Assembly (NCBI GenBank): GCA_036675565.1
Contig: JAKFER010000151.1
Location: 1 to 46,570, forward strand
Direction of reading: 5' to 3'
Source of the DNA: JACCYQ01 sp036675565
GTDB taxonomy: Bacteria; Bacteroidota; Bacteroidia; Chitinophagales; Chitinophagaceae
DNA: 46,570 nt
Made by a program: the position numbers and the translations under genes. The notes under the pieces are model-generated. The model did no database searches. It was not told the DNA's origin and saw nothing but the letters and a program-made list of their open reading frames with translations. Below, in pieces: positions 8,625 through 17,143 of the stretch. Numbering within the stretch: the first letter of the stretch is position 1; each line of letters begins with the position of its first letter.

Positions 8625-9773
8625 TTAATTCAATACTTCATTCAATTTATTTTCTAATTGCGCTCCTCTTAAATTTTCTGCAATCACTTTTCCTTCCGGA
8701 TCCAGTAATACATTATAAGGAATACCCTGGATATTATACATGGGAACTACAATACTACTCCAGTACTTTAAATCACTGATGTGCTGCCAATCCAGCTGAT
8801 CAGCTTGTATTGCCTTTAACCATTCTTCTTTTTTCTGATCGAGTGATACACCCAGTATAGTGAAATTTTTATCCTTGAATTTGTTATAGGCTGCAACAAC
8901 ATTTGGATTTTCTACCCGGCAAGGTTTACACCAGCTTGCCCAAAAATCTACCAAAACATATTTGCCTTTTAAAGAACTTAATTTTACTTCATTGCCTTCT
9001 GTATCCGGTAAAACAATTTCCGGCGCCTGCTTTCCCATTAAACCAGCATTATTTTCTTTTTGCTGATCAAATGATTTTTTTATGGATAACAAACCTGTGT
9101 GTTCCGGGTATTTTTTTACGGTTTGATTGATCATTCTTTCCATTTCATCCTGGTCAAATCCCTGTATGCCCAGTTGACTGCCGGTACTTTGAAAACTTCC
9201 CAATGCAAAAATGGTCACTACCGGGCTTTTTGATTTCTCAATAAATTGGTTGGTATATGTTTTTACTTCTGCGGATTGTTTTTCTAACTGCGTTACAATT
9301 TCCTGCAAGGTGCTGTCAGGAACATTTGCCTGGGACAGACTATCAATCTGCACTCTTGCATCATAAATTTTGCGGAAATATTTTCCGGAAGTAAACAGGT
9401 ATTCTTTAACCTGCTGGCTGGCAGGAGAACCTTCCACTGTATAAAATTCATCTGTCTTTTTAAAATCCGCATGCACTGTTACTTCATCTTCATCATTAAC
9501 AACTGAAACAAATGGATATACTTCTGCATCCAGGCGCAGGTTGAATAAACTTTCCCCGGTTGTTTTGGCTTTTAATTCAAAACTCCCGTCTTTTTCTAAT
9601 GTTGTGGAGTCAAGCACCATGCGTTGCATTGTTGAAACCGGTGTTTCTTCCAGGTAAATCATTTTTGCCTGAGAATTTTTTACGGTCCCTTTTACCTGGA
9701 AATATTTATCGTCTTTATCTCCACATGATACCAGCCCTGCCACAACGATCATCACGAATAAAAATGGTTTCAT
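8625..9773 (-). CDS. TlpA-like thiol-disulfide oxidoreductase lipoprotein with N-terminal DUF4369
   Basis: About 382 residues. The lipoprotein signal ends in LVSCGDKD (Cys17). An N-terminal beta domain of the DUF4369 type (FQVKGTVKNSQAKMIYLEE, about 22-120) is followed by a helical linker. The C-terminal thioredoxin domain (about 245-382) has the AhpC/TSA-TlpA start GKQAPEIVLPDTEG, the active site WCKPC (Cys282 and Cys285) and the cis-proline GIP (352). Such proteins reduce or rearrange disulfides outside the cytoplasm, for example for cytochrome c maturation or for protecting envelope proteins; the partner here is unknown. ATG 9773 starts the lipoprotein signal; an upstream in-frame ATG at 9815 would add a Lys/Asn-rich stretch that would spoil it. 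It transcribes in the same direction as gatB but is separated by 90 bases. Confidence 0.92.
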   Translation of the reverse strand: MKPFLFVMIVVAGLVSCGDKDDKYFQVKGTVKNSQAKMIYLEETPVSTMQRMVLDSTTLEKDGSFELKAKTTGESLFNLRLDAEVYPFVSVVNDEDEVTVHADFKKTDEFYTVEGSPASQQVKEYLFTSGKYFRKIYDARVQIDSLSQANVPDSTLQEIVTQLEKQSAEVKTYTNQFIEKSKSPVVTIFALGSFQSTGSQLGIQGFDQDEMERMINQTVKKYPEHTGLLSIKKSFDQQKENNAGLMGKQAPEIVLPDTEGNEVKLSSLKGKYVLVDFWASWCKPCRVENPNVVAAYNKFKDKNFTILGVSLDQKKEEWLKAIQADQLDWQHISDLKYWSSIVVPMYNIQGIPYNVLLDPEGKVIAENLRGAQLENKLNEVLN

Positions 9774-9863
9774 CTTTTTTTTGTTTTTGTTTTTAGCCGT
9801 GAAACTCGTCAGCATTTAAATAAAAATTGACAAATTCGTTCAGGCATATTTTATAATGATAAA

Positions 9864-11318
9864 TTATTTGGTTGTATTTAATTTCTCGTTCAACAACTGG
9901 TTGGTCATTTGCGGATCCGCTTTCCCTTTGGAAAGTTTCATCACCTCACCAACAAACAAACCCATCAAACCTTTTTTCCCTTTTTTAAATTCGCCAACTT
10001 TTTCTGGTAACCGGATTAATACCTGGTTAACCCAATTTTCAATTTCAGAAGCATCTGACTGCTGTAAAAGATTTTCCCTGGTTGCAATTTCTGATGGTTC
10101 AAGCGCAGGTTCATTCAACATTACCGGAAAAATTTTCTGGGAAGCAATGGTGAAATTAACCTTACCCTCATCTATAAGCGCAATTAATGAACTTAATTTC
10201 TCAGGCGATACCGGTGCACCTGCTATGCTGCTGTTATTTTCATTGATCCATGATTTAACCGGTCCCAGTAGCCAGTTGGATGCAGCTTTGTAGTTTTTGG
10301 TAAATGAAATTAACTGTTCAAAATAATCGGCTAATTCGCGGTCTTCCGTAAGCACTTCCGCATCATAAACCGGTAGCTGGTATTGCGTGGTATATTTTTG
10401 AATTCGTTCCTTTTGTAAAGCAGGGATCTGGTTCCTGATTTCTTCTATGAAATCATCTTTCAAAATAAATGGTGTAAGATCCGGGTCGGGGAAATAGCGG
10501 TAATCATCAGCTTCTTCCTTATCTCTAATGGGTGATGTTGTTCCCGAAGCTGCATCAAAACTCTTTGTTTGTTGCATGATCACACCATTATTCTCTAAAA
10601 TATCAACCAGGTTTTTAGACTCCTGTTCAATGGCTCTTTTAATATTGCGAATGCTGTTCAGGTTTTTGATCTCCACTCTTGTACCTAATTTCTCATCTCC
10701 TTTTTTGCGAACGGAAATATTTGCATCACATCGCAAACTGCCTTCCTCCATATTACCATCACAAACCTGGAGATACCTCACCAACTTCCTGATCTCGGTA
10801 ACATAAGCAAATGCTTCTTCACCACTTCGTATATCCGGCTCCGTTACTATTTCAATTAAGGGTACACCTGCACGGTTATAATCGATGGCAGAGAAAAGCG
10901 GATCCGCATCGTGAATGCTTTTCCCCGCATCTTCTTCCAGGTGAATGCGATTCAGCCTGATATTTCTTTCTCCACCTGTTGTTTTTATCGTTACATAACC
11001 ACCCAGGCAAATGGGTGTTGTATGTTGAGATACCTGGTATCCTTTCGGAAGGTCAGGGTAGAAATAATTTTTACGAGCAAAATAATTTTCCTTAACAATG
11101 GTGCAGTTGCATGCCAAACCCATTTTTACTGCCATGGCCACCGCTTCCTTGTTCATTTTAGGTAAGGTGCCGGGATGGGCCAATGTAATTGGACTCACAT
11201 GATTATTGGGAGTTGCATTGATTGAAGCACTGTCACCACAGAACAATTTACTTTTGGTAAGTAATTGTGCATGCACCTCCAAACCTATTACCGTTTCATA
11301 TTGATCGTAGTGGCTCAT
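9864..11318 (-). CDS. gatB: Asp-tRNA(Asn)/Glu-tRNA(Gln) amidotransferase subunit B
   Basis: 484 residues with clear GatB sequence from YETVIGLEVHAQLLTKSKLFCGD, through the PGTLPKMNKEAV and RKNYFYPDLPKGYQ catalytic core, SLRCDANISVR and EIKNLNS, to the C-terminal tail domain of the YqeY/GatB type. GatB binds mischarged tRNA and phosphorylates the glutamate or aspartate side chain before amidation by GatA; GatA and GatC are not in the window. ATG 11318 is preferred over an in-frame ATG at 11333, because the latter overlaps the candidate -7 box at 11331-11338. Full length for the family. Confidence 0.97.
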   Translation of the reverse strand: MSHYDQYETVIGLEVHAQLLTKSKLFCGDSASINATPNNHVSPITLAHPGTLPKMNKEAVAMAVKMGLACNCTIVKENYFARKNYFYPDLPKGYQVSQHTTPICLGGYVTIKTTGGERNIRLNRIHLEEDAGKSIHDADPLFSAIDYNRAGVPLIEIVTEPDIRSGEEAFAYVTEIRKLVRYLQVCDGNMEEGSLRCDANISVRKKGDEKLGTRVEIKNLNSIRNIKRAIEQESKNLVDILENNGVIMQQTKSFDAASGTTSPIRDKEEADDYRYFPDPDLTPFILKDDFIEEIRNQIPALQKERIQKYTTQYQLPVYDAEVLTEDRELADYFEQLISFTKNYKAASNWLLGPVKSWINENNSSIAGAPVSPEKLSSLIALIDEGKVNFTIASQKIFPVMLNEPALEPSEIATRENLLQQSDASEIENWVNQVLIRLPEKVGEFKKGKKGLMGLFVGEVMKLSKGKADPQMTNQLLNEKLNTTK

Positions 11319-11330
11319 TTTTAAAGTGCA

Positions 11331-11338
11331 CAAAAATA
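11331..11338 (-). promoter_or_regulatory. Candidate -7 box of gatB
   Basis: TATTTTTG matches TAnnTTTG on the minus strand, 12 bases before the gatB ATG at 11318. The predicted leader is only a few bases long. No clear -33 TTG was found. Confidence 0.45.
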
Positions 11339-11372
11339 GCCAATAATTCAGGTAAAGACTGATAGTAAAAGT

Positions 11373-11405
11373 TAAAGCCCGCTGGCATAAACCAAACGGG
11401 CTTTA
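11373..11405 (-). terminator. Terminator of the double-PDZ gene
   Basis: TAAAGCCCG and CGGGCTTTA form a 9-bp stem around a 15-nt loop, just beyond the stop at 11427 in the direction of transcription. The T-rich sequence after it (AACTTTTAC) is imperfect. Confidence 0.55.
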
Positions 11406-11426
11406 TATATTGGAAGAATGAATATT

Positions 11427-12431
11427 TTACAAATCAGCTGTCTTTAATTTGCGGGGAATTTTCACTTCAATGTTTTGTGTTTTACCATCACGGGTAAGCT
11501 TCATCATCATCGAGTTGTTATCTTTATTTTCTCTAACGATTTTAGTGATCTCGTCAGCACTGTTTACTTTTTTACCATCAATCTCTGTAATAATATCTCC
11601 TTCCTTAATGCCTGCTTTGCCAGCATTTCCATCTTCGTCAGCCTCAATCACTTTTACACCCTTACCATCTTCTGTGTCCTGGATAGATAAGCCTAAACGT
11701 GGCCTGTCCATATTCCAGGTAAATCCTTCTCCAGGTACACCCGGTATTCTCGGCATGGCATGAAAGCGTGGATTGATATTTTCAAAAACCCTTACATCCG
11801 GGGCCATACCAGGGGAATAGCTGAAAGCATTCATTCTAACACCTTTCCATTTACCCAGTTCAACATTTGCAGTCTGCTTCTTCTTATCCCTGATATAAGT
11901 TATGGTTACTTTATCTCCGGGTTTTTTAGCCTGGATGGCTTTTGATAACGCATCCGGATCTTCAATTTTTGTATCACCAACTGTTGTAATAATATCACCT
12001 TCCTTTAAGCCTGCTTTGTGTGCTGCTGTTTCTTCATTCACCTGGGTAATTTTAGCACCTTCCTCTACCTTATCGGTGATAACACCCAACATGGCTTTGT
12101 TTTCATCTTCATCAAAAAAATTAAAATTCTGTCCATCAACCCTGAAAATGCTATTTCCCTGTGCTGTAGCACCATATAACCTGTCACCCCTGTTCCTGCG
12201 GATAATGATATTTCCATCTTTTACATCCTTGGCATCCTTTCCATTGATTGTTACTTTATCACCATCAACTACAATAGTCATTTTTTCATCCGCATTTTTA
12301 TTGGTGATGATGATTTGTTCAACCTCTGATTTTTTTGTTTTTTCTGTTTTTTCAGTTTTCTGCGCAATGGCTGGTACCATGATTACTGCGGCGGTCAGAG
12401 TACCCAAAACATGTTTTACAATTGTAAGCAT
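11427..12431 (-). CDS. Periplasmic protein with two PDZ domains and no protease domain
   Basis: 334 residues. A signal peptide (to about AIAQK, residue 24) is followed by a Lys/Glu-rich linker and a small beta domain (IIITNKNADEKMTIVVDGDK). PDZ1 lies at about 110-190 (AMLGVITDKVEEGAKITQV, AAHKAGLKEGDIITTVGD) and PDZ2 at about 245-325 (RLGLSIQDTEDGKGVKVIEA, GKAGIKEGDIITEIDGKKV). The carboxylate-binding loops are present, but there is no Ser/His/Asp protease domain as in DegP, so it is probably a periplasmic adaptor or sensor that binds protein C-termini. Its promoter appears to sit inside an inverted repeat (12461-12499), which suggests regulation. It lies between gatB and alaS. Confidence 0.85.
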   Translation of the reverse strand: MLTIVKHVLGTLTAAVIMVPAIAQKTEKTEKTKKSEVEQIIITNKNADEKMTIVVDGDKVTINGKDAKDVKDGNIIIRRNRGDRLYGATAQGNSIFRVDGQNFNFFDEDENKAMLGVITDKVEEGAKITQVNEETAAHKAGLKEGDIITTVGDTKIEDPDALSKAIQAKKPGDKVTITYIRDKKKQTANVELGKWKGVRMNAFSYSPGMAPDVRVFENINPRFHAMPRIPGVPGEGFTWNMDRPRLGLSIQDTEDGKGVKVIEADEDGNAGKAGIKEGDIITEIDGKKVNSADEITKIVRENKDNNSMMMKLTRDGKTQNIEVKIPRKLKTADL

Positions 12432-12460
12432 AAGAAGTATTTTTTAGATCTACGTTTATT

Positions 12461-12499
12461 TTCGTATTTCAAATATAGAAACATTTATGGAAATACGAA
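12461..12499 (-). promoter_or_regulatory. Inverted repeat enclosing the -7 box of the PDZ gene
   Basis: A perfect 10-bp inverted repeat, TTCGTATTTC (12461-12470) and GAAATACGAA (12490-12499), has a 19-base spacer. The minus strand of the spacer carries TATATTTG (12477 to 12470), an exact TAnnTTTG box about 38 bases before the PDZ start codon. One arm would lie near -30 and the other near the transcription start, the geometry expected of an operator. A second small hairpin (CATTTC, G, GAAATG at 12501-12513) abuts it. It could instead be a 3' end structure of the alaS mRNA. Confidence 0.45.
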
Positions 12500-12553
12500 G
12501 CATTTCGGAAATGTTAAAAATAGGAATGGTAATTATGGCGGAAAAGCGGTTAC

Positions 12554-15331
12554 CTACAAGCTATTTTTAACTGCACGGATCACTTCGTTTAATTGACTTA
12601 CATCTTGTCCGCCCGCAGAAGCAAGCGTTTTTTGTCCGCCGCCGCCACCTTTTATTAAAGGGGCAACTAATTCTTTTATAAGCTTTGTAGCATCCAGGTT
12701 TTTTGCAATGGTTACGGGTTCATCTATACCAATAACAACAAATGCTTTTCCTTCAATATTTGAACCTAATACAACGATGAAATTATCGAGTTTGCTCTTC
12801 AGGTCAATACTTAATTTTTTTAAAGATTCCGGGCTACTCACTTCAACTATTTCTCCAATAAAATTAACATCCTGGAAGGCCTCAACTTTTTGCAGTAATT
12901 CATCGCGGGTGATGAGGAGTTGGCGGGCTTCCATTTTCTCAATTTTCTTTTCCAGGAGATTTTTATCTTCTATTAATTTCTCTACAGCTTTAAGTGGTTC
13001 CTTTGCTTTTAATAATTCAGTGATATTTTTATACTGGCTTACTTTCTCAGAAATAAATTGAATTGCCTTTGGACCAGTCAATGCTTCGATACGCCGTACA
13101 CCCGCTGCAATGGCAGATTCTGATGTGATAGTGAATAAACCGATCATGCCTGTTTGCCCAACATGAGTGCCACCACACAATTCAATAGAATAATCCGGAT
13201 CAATGATCACGACCCTAACCGTATCTCCATATTTCTCGCCAAATAGCGCCATGGCGCCTAATTGCAATGCTTCTTCCTTTGGCAATTCTTTGATGATTAC
13301 GGGAATGTTAGCCCTGATCTTTTCATTGACTAAAATTTCAATTTCTCGTAATTCTTCATTGGTCATTTTAGAAAAATGCGAAAAATCAAATCGCAAAACA
13401 TCCGGCGAAACAAGAGATCCTTTTTGATTGACATGTTTGCCTAAAACCTGTCGTAGCGCGGCATGCAACAAGTGTGTTGCTGTGTGATTATAAGTTGTAT
13501 TCAACCTGGATTCAAAATCAACTGATGCTCTTAAGGGAGCAGTTACATCAGCAGGCAATTTATCAGTGAACTGTATGATTAAATCATTTTCTTTTTTTGT
13601 ATTGGTAACAAAAATTTTCTCATCGTCAAATAACAAAACGCCTTTATCACCAACCTGTCCGCCACTTTCGGCATAAAAAGGAGTTGTTTCCAATACAAGC
13701 TGGTATTGCTCTTTTGTTTTTGAAATGACTTTCCGGTACTTCACAACCTGAGTTTCAACAGAGAGATCGTGATAACCAATGAAAGAAGTATTTTCTGCTT
13801 TATTTACATCTACCCAATCCTCCGTATTAACAGCTGTTGCACTCCGGCTGCGATTTTTTTGTTGTTGCATTTCGGCATTGAAACCTTCTATATCAACTTT
13901 CCAACCTCTTTCACCTGCAATTAAAAGTGTTAGATCTAATGGAAATCCATAAGTATCATATAAATTAAATGCTTCTTTTCCTGAAATCAAAAAGTCCTTT
14001 AATTCTTTAGTTTTATCTTGGACATACTTGTTTTTTAATGCATGTATATGGTTTGCTTGAAGACTGTCAAGTTCCAAGTCATATTGATTTCCATATAACA
14101 TTTCAGCTTCTTGATAATAAACATAATAGGGAAGATTATTTATTCTCAAAAGACCCTCAGAAATAGTTTTCAAAAAACTTGTTTCTTCTTCCTTAATAAC
14201 TCTAGCAACAAAATCCTGTTGCTGATTCAACTCTGGAAATACATCTTTAAATTGCAAAGCCAAAACCGGAATCAATTGATGCAACAAAGGTTGCTTATAA
14301 TCCAGGTATGAATAATAATAACGAGCTGCACGCCGCAGAATACGACGGATAACATACCCTGCTCCAGTGTTGGAAGGTAATTGTCCATCTGCAATCGTAA
14401 ATGCGATGGCCCTGATATGATCAGCAATAACCCTGAATGCCACAGCTTTTAACCAATTTTGGCCTGCTTGGCTTTCTGCATTCCCATCATATAATTTACC
14501 TGTAATCTTTTCAGTTTCTTGAATTGTACCGCTAAAAATATCTGTGTCGTAATTGGATGATTTTCCCTGTAAAACCCTCACCAATCTTTCCAATCCCATT
14601 CCAGTGTCCACATGCCGGGCTGGCAAGGGTTCAAGCGTTCCATTTTTTAACCGGTTATATTGAATGAATACATTATTCCAGATTTCAATGACTTGAGGAT
14701 GATCATTATTTACTAAATTTTTTCCATCCTTTATTTCTCTTTCATGCTGTGGGCGGCAGTCTACATGGATTTCGGTACAAGGGCCACATGGACCCGTATC
14801 ACCCATTTCCCAGAAATTATCTTTTTTATTGCCTAGCAAGATCCTGTCTTCAGCAATCCATTTTTTCCATTCTTCTTTTGCTTCTTCATCAACCGGTAAA
14901 TTTTCTTTTGCATCGCCTTCAAAAACGGTTACGTATAAGCGATCTTCCGGAATTCCATAAATTTTTGTCAAAAGTTCCCAACTCCACGCAATGGCTTCTT
15001 TTTTAAAATATCCCCCTGATGGATTTTGCGGATCACCAAAACTCCAGTTGCCGAGCATTTCAAACATGGTATGATGATAAGTGTCAACCCCTACTTCTTC
15101 TAAGTCATTATGCTTACCGCTAACCCTCAAACACTTCTGAGTATCAGCTACCCTTGGATAAATTGCTTTTTTATTCCCTAAAAAATAATCTTTAAACTGG
15201 TTCATTCCTGCATTGGTAAACATCAATGTAGGATCGTTCTTTATTACGATAGGTGCTGAAGGCACAATCTCATGTTGTTTTGAACGAAAAAATTCGAAGA
15301 AATTATTTCTAATCCCGGCACTCGTCATCAT
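12554..15331 (-). CDS. alaS: Alanine--tRNA ligase
   Basis: 925 residues covering the whole family plan: class II catalytic core (GIRNNFFEFFRSKQHEIVPS, DPTLMFTNAGMNQFKDYFLG), the tRNA-recognition region, the editing domain with HTATH (616-620) and CGGTH (719-723) zinc/editing motifs, and the C-terminal DHHA1-type domain ending GGGGGQKTLASAGGQD. Between TISEGLLRI (about 390) and LISGKEAFNLYDTYGFP (about 448) there is a segment of roughly 55 residues where other AlaRS proteins have about 25, an insertion rich in Tyr, Leu and Gln that I do not recognise. The start is ATGATG, so 15328 is equally possible. It is transcribed from a promoter that overlaps that of the divergent M23 gene. Confidence 0.97.
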   Translation of the reverse strand: MMTSAGIRNNFFEFFRSKQHEIVPSAPIVIKNDPTLMFTNAGMNQFKDYFLGNKKAIYPRVADTQKCLRVSGKHNDLEEVGVDTYHHTMFEMLGNWSFGDPQNPSGGYFKKEAIAWSWELLTKIYGIPEDRLYVTVFEGDAKENLPVDEEAKEEWKKWIAEDRILLGNKKDNFWEMGDTGPCGPCTEIHVDCRPQHEREIKDGKNLVNNDHPQVIEIWNNVFIQYNRLKNGTLEPLPARHVDTGMGLERLVRVLQGKSSNYDTDIFSGTIQETEKITGKLYDGNAESQAGQNWLKAVAFRVIADHIRAIAFTIADGQLPSNTGAGYVIRRILRRAARYYYSYLDYKQPLLHQLIPVLALQFKDVFPELNQQQDFVARVIKEEETSFLKTISEGLLRINNLPYYVYYQEAEMLYGNQYDLELDSLQANHIHALKNKYVQDKTKELKDFLISGKEAFNLYDTYGFPLDLTLLIAGERGWKVDIEGFNAEMQQQKNRSRSATAVNTEDWVDVNKAENTSFIGYHDLSVETQVVKYRKVISKTKEQYQLVLETTPFYAESGGQVGDKGVLLFDDEKIFVTNTKKENDLIIQFTDKLPADVTAPLRASVDFESRLNTTYNHTATHLLHAALRQVLGKHVNQKGSLVSPDVLRFDFSHFSKMTNEELREIEILVNEKIRANIPVIIKELPKEEALQLGAMALFGEKYGDTVRVVIIDPDYSIELCGGTHVGQTGMIGLFTITSESAIAAGVRRIEALTGPKAIQFISEKVSQYKNITELLKAKEPLKAVEKLIEDKNLLEKKIEKMEARQLLITRDELLQKVEAFQDVNFIGEIVEVSSPESLKKLSIDLKSKLDNFIVVLGSNIEGKAFVVIGIDEPVTIAKNLDATKLIKELVAPLIKGGGGGQKTLASAGGQDVSQLNEVIRAVKNSL

Positions 15332-15370
15332 AACAATAAATATTGGGTTGATTTTTGCTTATTATCCGAT

Positions 15371-15378
15371 TATATTTG
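15371..15378 (+). promoter_or_regulatory. Candidate -7 box of the M23/MerR unit
   Basis: TATATTTG matches TAnnTTTG, with TTG at 15348-15350 twenty bases upstream as a -33 element. The predicted leader to the ATG at 15471 is about 85 bases. Confidence 0.5.
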
Positions 15379-15408
15379 TTCTACCTGGTCTCCAAATCGC
15401 AGGAAGCG

Positions 15409-15416
15409 CAAAGGTA
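15409..15416 (-). promoter_or_regulatory. Candidate -7 box of alaS
   Basis: TACCTTTG followed by CGC on the minus strand is an exact TAnnTTTG match about 78 bases before the alaS start. It lies beyond the opposite-strand box at 15371-15378, so the two transcripts would overlap at their 5' ends. Confidence 0.5.
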
Positions 15417-15470
15417 AAAGATTCAAACTGCATTTGTACCCAGGGAAATCCAGGATAACAGGCTGGCTGA

Positions 15471-16442
15471 ATGAAGAAAATCAAATATTACTATAATACC
15501 AATACGCTCCGGTACGAAAAACTGGAAACACCATTGCGGGTCAAACTGCTTCGTGTATTTGCTTTCCTGGCGACTGCCCTTGTAACATCAGCTATCATTT
15601 CTTATTTCGCATTTCAATTTGTTGGTTCGCCCAACGAACGATTATTGTATTTGGAAAATCAACGGTTGAATGACCAATTTGAAGAAGTTGATAAAGAATT
15701 AAAAGTATTAAGACAACAAATGTCTGAATTAGAGAACAGGGACAACTCTGTATACAGGGCCATATTTGAAGCCAACCCTATACCTGATAGTGCAAGAGTA
15801 GCGGCATTGGAAAAACAAAAAGAGATTGCTACTGTAGAAAGAATGAGCAGCAATCAATTGGTATCTTCCATTTTTGCTTCTCTCAACACATTGGGTAGCC
15901 GCGTTGCTGCACAAAAAAAATCATATGAGGAGATTGTCAATTTAATGAAGAATAAAGAAGCATTGCTTGCAGCTACACCGGCTATTCAACCGGTTTCTAA
16001 TAAAGATCTTGGCCGTATTGCTTCTGGTTTTGGTTACCGTATCGATCCCATTTATAAAACAATAAAACTACATGCAGGGCTTGATTTTACAGGACCAACG
16101 GGCACACCGATTTATGCTACAGCAGATGGAACGGTAAGGACAGCCAGCTTCAGCAACAGTGGCTATGGTAACCATGTAACTATTAATCATGGGTATGGTT
16201 ATGAAACTTTATATGGTCATATGTCGAAAATAAAATCGAGGAACGGCCAGAAAGTAAAACGTGGAGAAGTGATCGGTTATATCGGAAGCACCGGTAAATC
16301 TACCGGACCTCACCTGCATTATGAAGTAAGAAAGAACGGACAAAAAATTGACCCTGTTTATTTCTTTTACAATGATCTTACTCCCGAACAGTTTGACAGA
16401 ATGTTAAAACAAGCTGCAGCCTCCAATCAAAGCCTGGATTAA
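15471..16442 (+). CDS. Membrane-anchored M23 (LytM-type) murein endopeptidase
   Basis: 323 residues. A short cytoplasmic N-terminus is followed by one membrane helix (about 31-50, FLATALVTSAIISYFAFQFV) and a coiled coil (about 57-90, LENQRLNDQFEEVDKELKVL). The C-terminal LytM domain (about 180-300) has the zinc ligands in HAGLDF and HLHYE and the GYGNHVTINHGYGYETLYGHM core, so catalysis looks intact. Such proteins cleave peptidoglycan cross-bridges or organise amidases at the wall. The C-terminus PEQFDRMLKQAAASNQSLD is typical of the Bacteroidota orthologue. It diverges from alaS and is followed by a merR gene 71 bases on; I have seen this alaS-M23-merR order in related genomes. Confidence 0.93.
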   Translation: MKKIKYYYNTNTLRYEKLETPLRVKLLRVFAFLATALVTSAIISYFAFQFVGSPNERLLYLENQRLNDQFEEVDKELKVLRQQMSELENRDNSVYRAIFEANPIPDSARVAALEKQKEIATVERMSSNQLVSSIFASLNTLGSRVAAQKKSYEEIVNLMKNKEALLAATPAIQPVSNKDLGRIASGFGYRIDPIYKTIKLHAGLDFTGPTGTPIYATADGTVRTASFSNSGYGNHVTINHGYGYETLYGHMSKIKSRNGQKVKRGEVIGYIGSTGKSTGPHLHYEVRKNGQKIDPVYFFYNDLTPEQFDRMLKQAAASNQSLD

Positions 16443-16513
16443 AAAGGGCTTGAATTTTGTGTGGATAACGAGGTAAAATTAAAATTCAGTTTATCGTAAT
16501 TTTACCATGCATT

Positions 16514-17059
16514 ATGCAAAAGCCATTTACCCAAATAACATTTGATTTCACCTCGCCTGAAATAGAAAAAGAGGAAAAACATGTTTCATCTGCAAGGGAA
16601 GAAAATATTACTGCGGTAAATGAAACCGATACAACCGTTGAAGAAGAGCCAAAACAAGTAAAATCAAAAACGCATAAACCAAGGGGAAGAAGATCGTTAA
16701 AAGATGCTGCAGCTGATGATTTACAGATTCCAACTGATGATGTTTTATTTCAGAAGTTATACTACCCGATTGGTGAAGTAGCAGACATGTTCCGTGTAAA
16801 CCAATCTTTATTAAGATATTGGGAATCTGAATTTGATATTTTGAAACCCAAAAAAAATGGAAAGGGCGACCGATTTTTCAGGGCTCAGGATATCAAACAC
16901 CTTCAACTAATACACGACCTGCTGCGACGCAGAAAATTTACAATAGAAGGCGCCAAAACCTTTATTAAAAACAATAAACAACACGATGAACAATTTGATA
17001 TGATCCGCTCACTGGAAAAAATCAAATCCTTCCTGCTGGAACTGAAAGCCAGTCTCTGA
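16514..17059 (+). CDS. MerR-family transcriptional regulator
   Basis: 181 residues. The N-terminal 70 residues are acidic/basic low complexity (about 22-65, ending KSKTHKPRGRRSLKDAA). The MerR helix-turn-helix is at about 80-150 (YPIGEVADMFRVNQSLLRYW, FFRAQDIKHLQLIHDLLRRR, TIEGAKTFIKNN). No ligand-binding C-terminal domain or metal-binding cysteines follow, only a short helix, so it is a minimal MerR of the kind common in Bacteroidota beside the M23 gene. Regulon unknown. A TAATTTTA element at 16497-16504 lies only nine bases before the ATG. Confidence 0.9.
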   Translation: MQKPFTQITFDFTSPEIEKEEKHVSSAREENITAVNETDTTVEEEPKQVKSKTHKPRGRRSLKDAAADDLQIPTDDVLFQKLYYPIGEVADMFRVNQSLLRYWESEFDILKPKKNGKGDRFFRAQDIKHLQLIHDLLRRRKFTIEGAKTFIKNNKQHDEQFDMIRSLEKIKSFLLELKASL

Positions 17060-17143
17060 TTTTATTGTTTCAACTTTAACACCCGACTATTTCTTCTCAA
17101 AACTTGATTTTTCTATTTTTACAGGCACCTTAAAATTTTCAGC

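Noticed and set aside
11902..12447. 181-residue open frame opposite the PDZ gene
   Set aside because: Shadow of a well-supported gene, low-complexity Ser/Phe/Val-rich, no start signals.
13975..14150. Compensated frameshift in alaS as the cause of the extra segment
   Set aside because: The segment is in frame on both sides and its codons look normal, so an insertion is the simpler reading.
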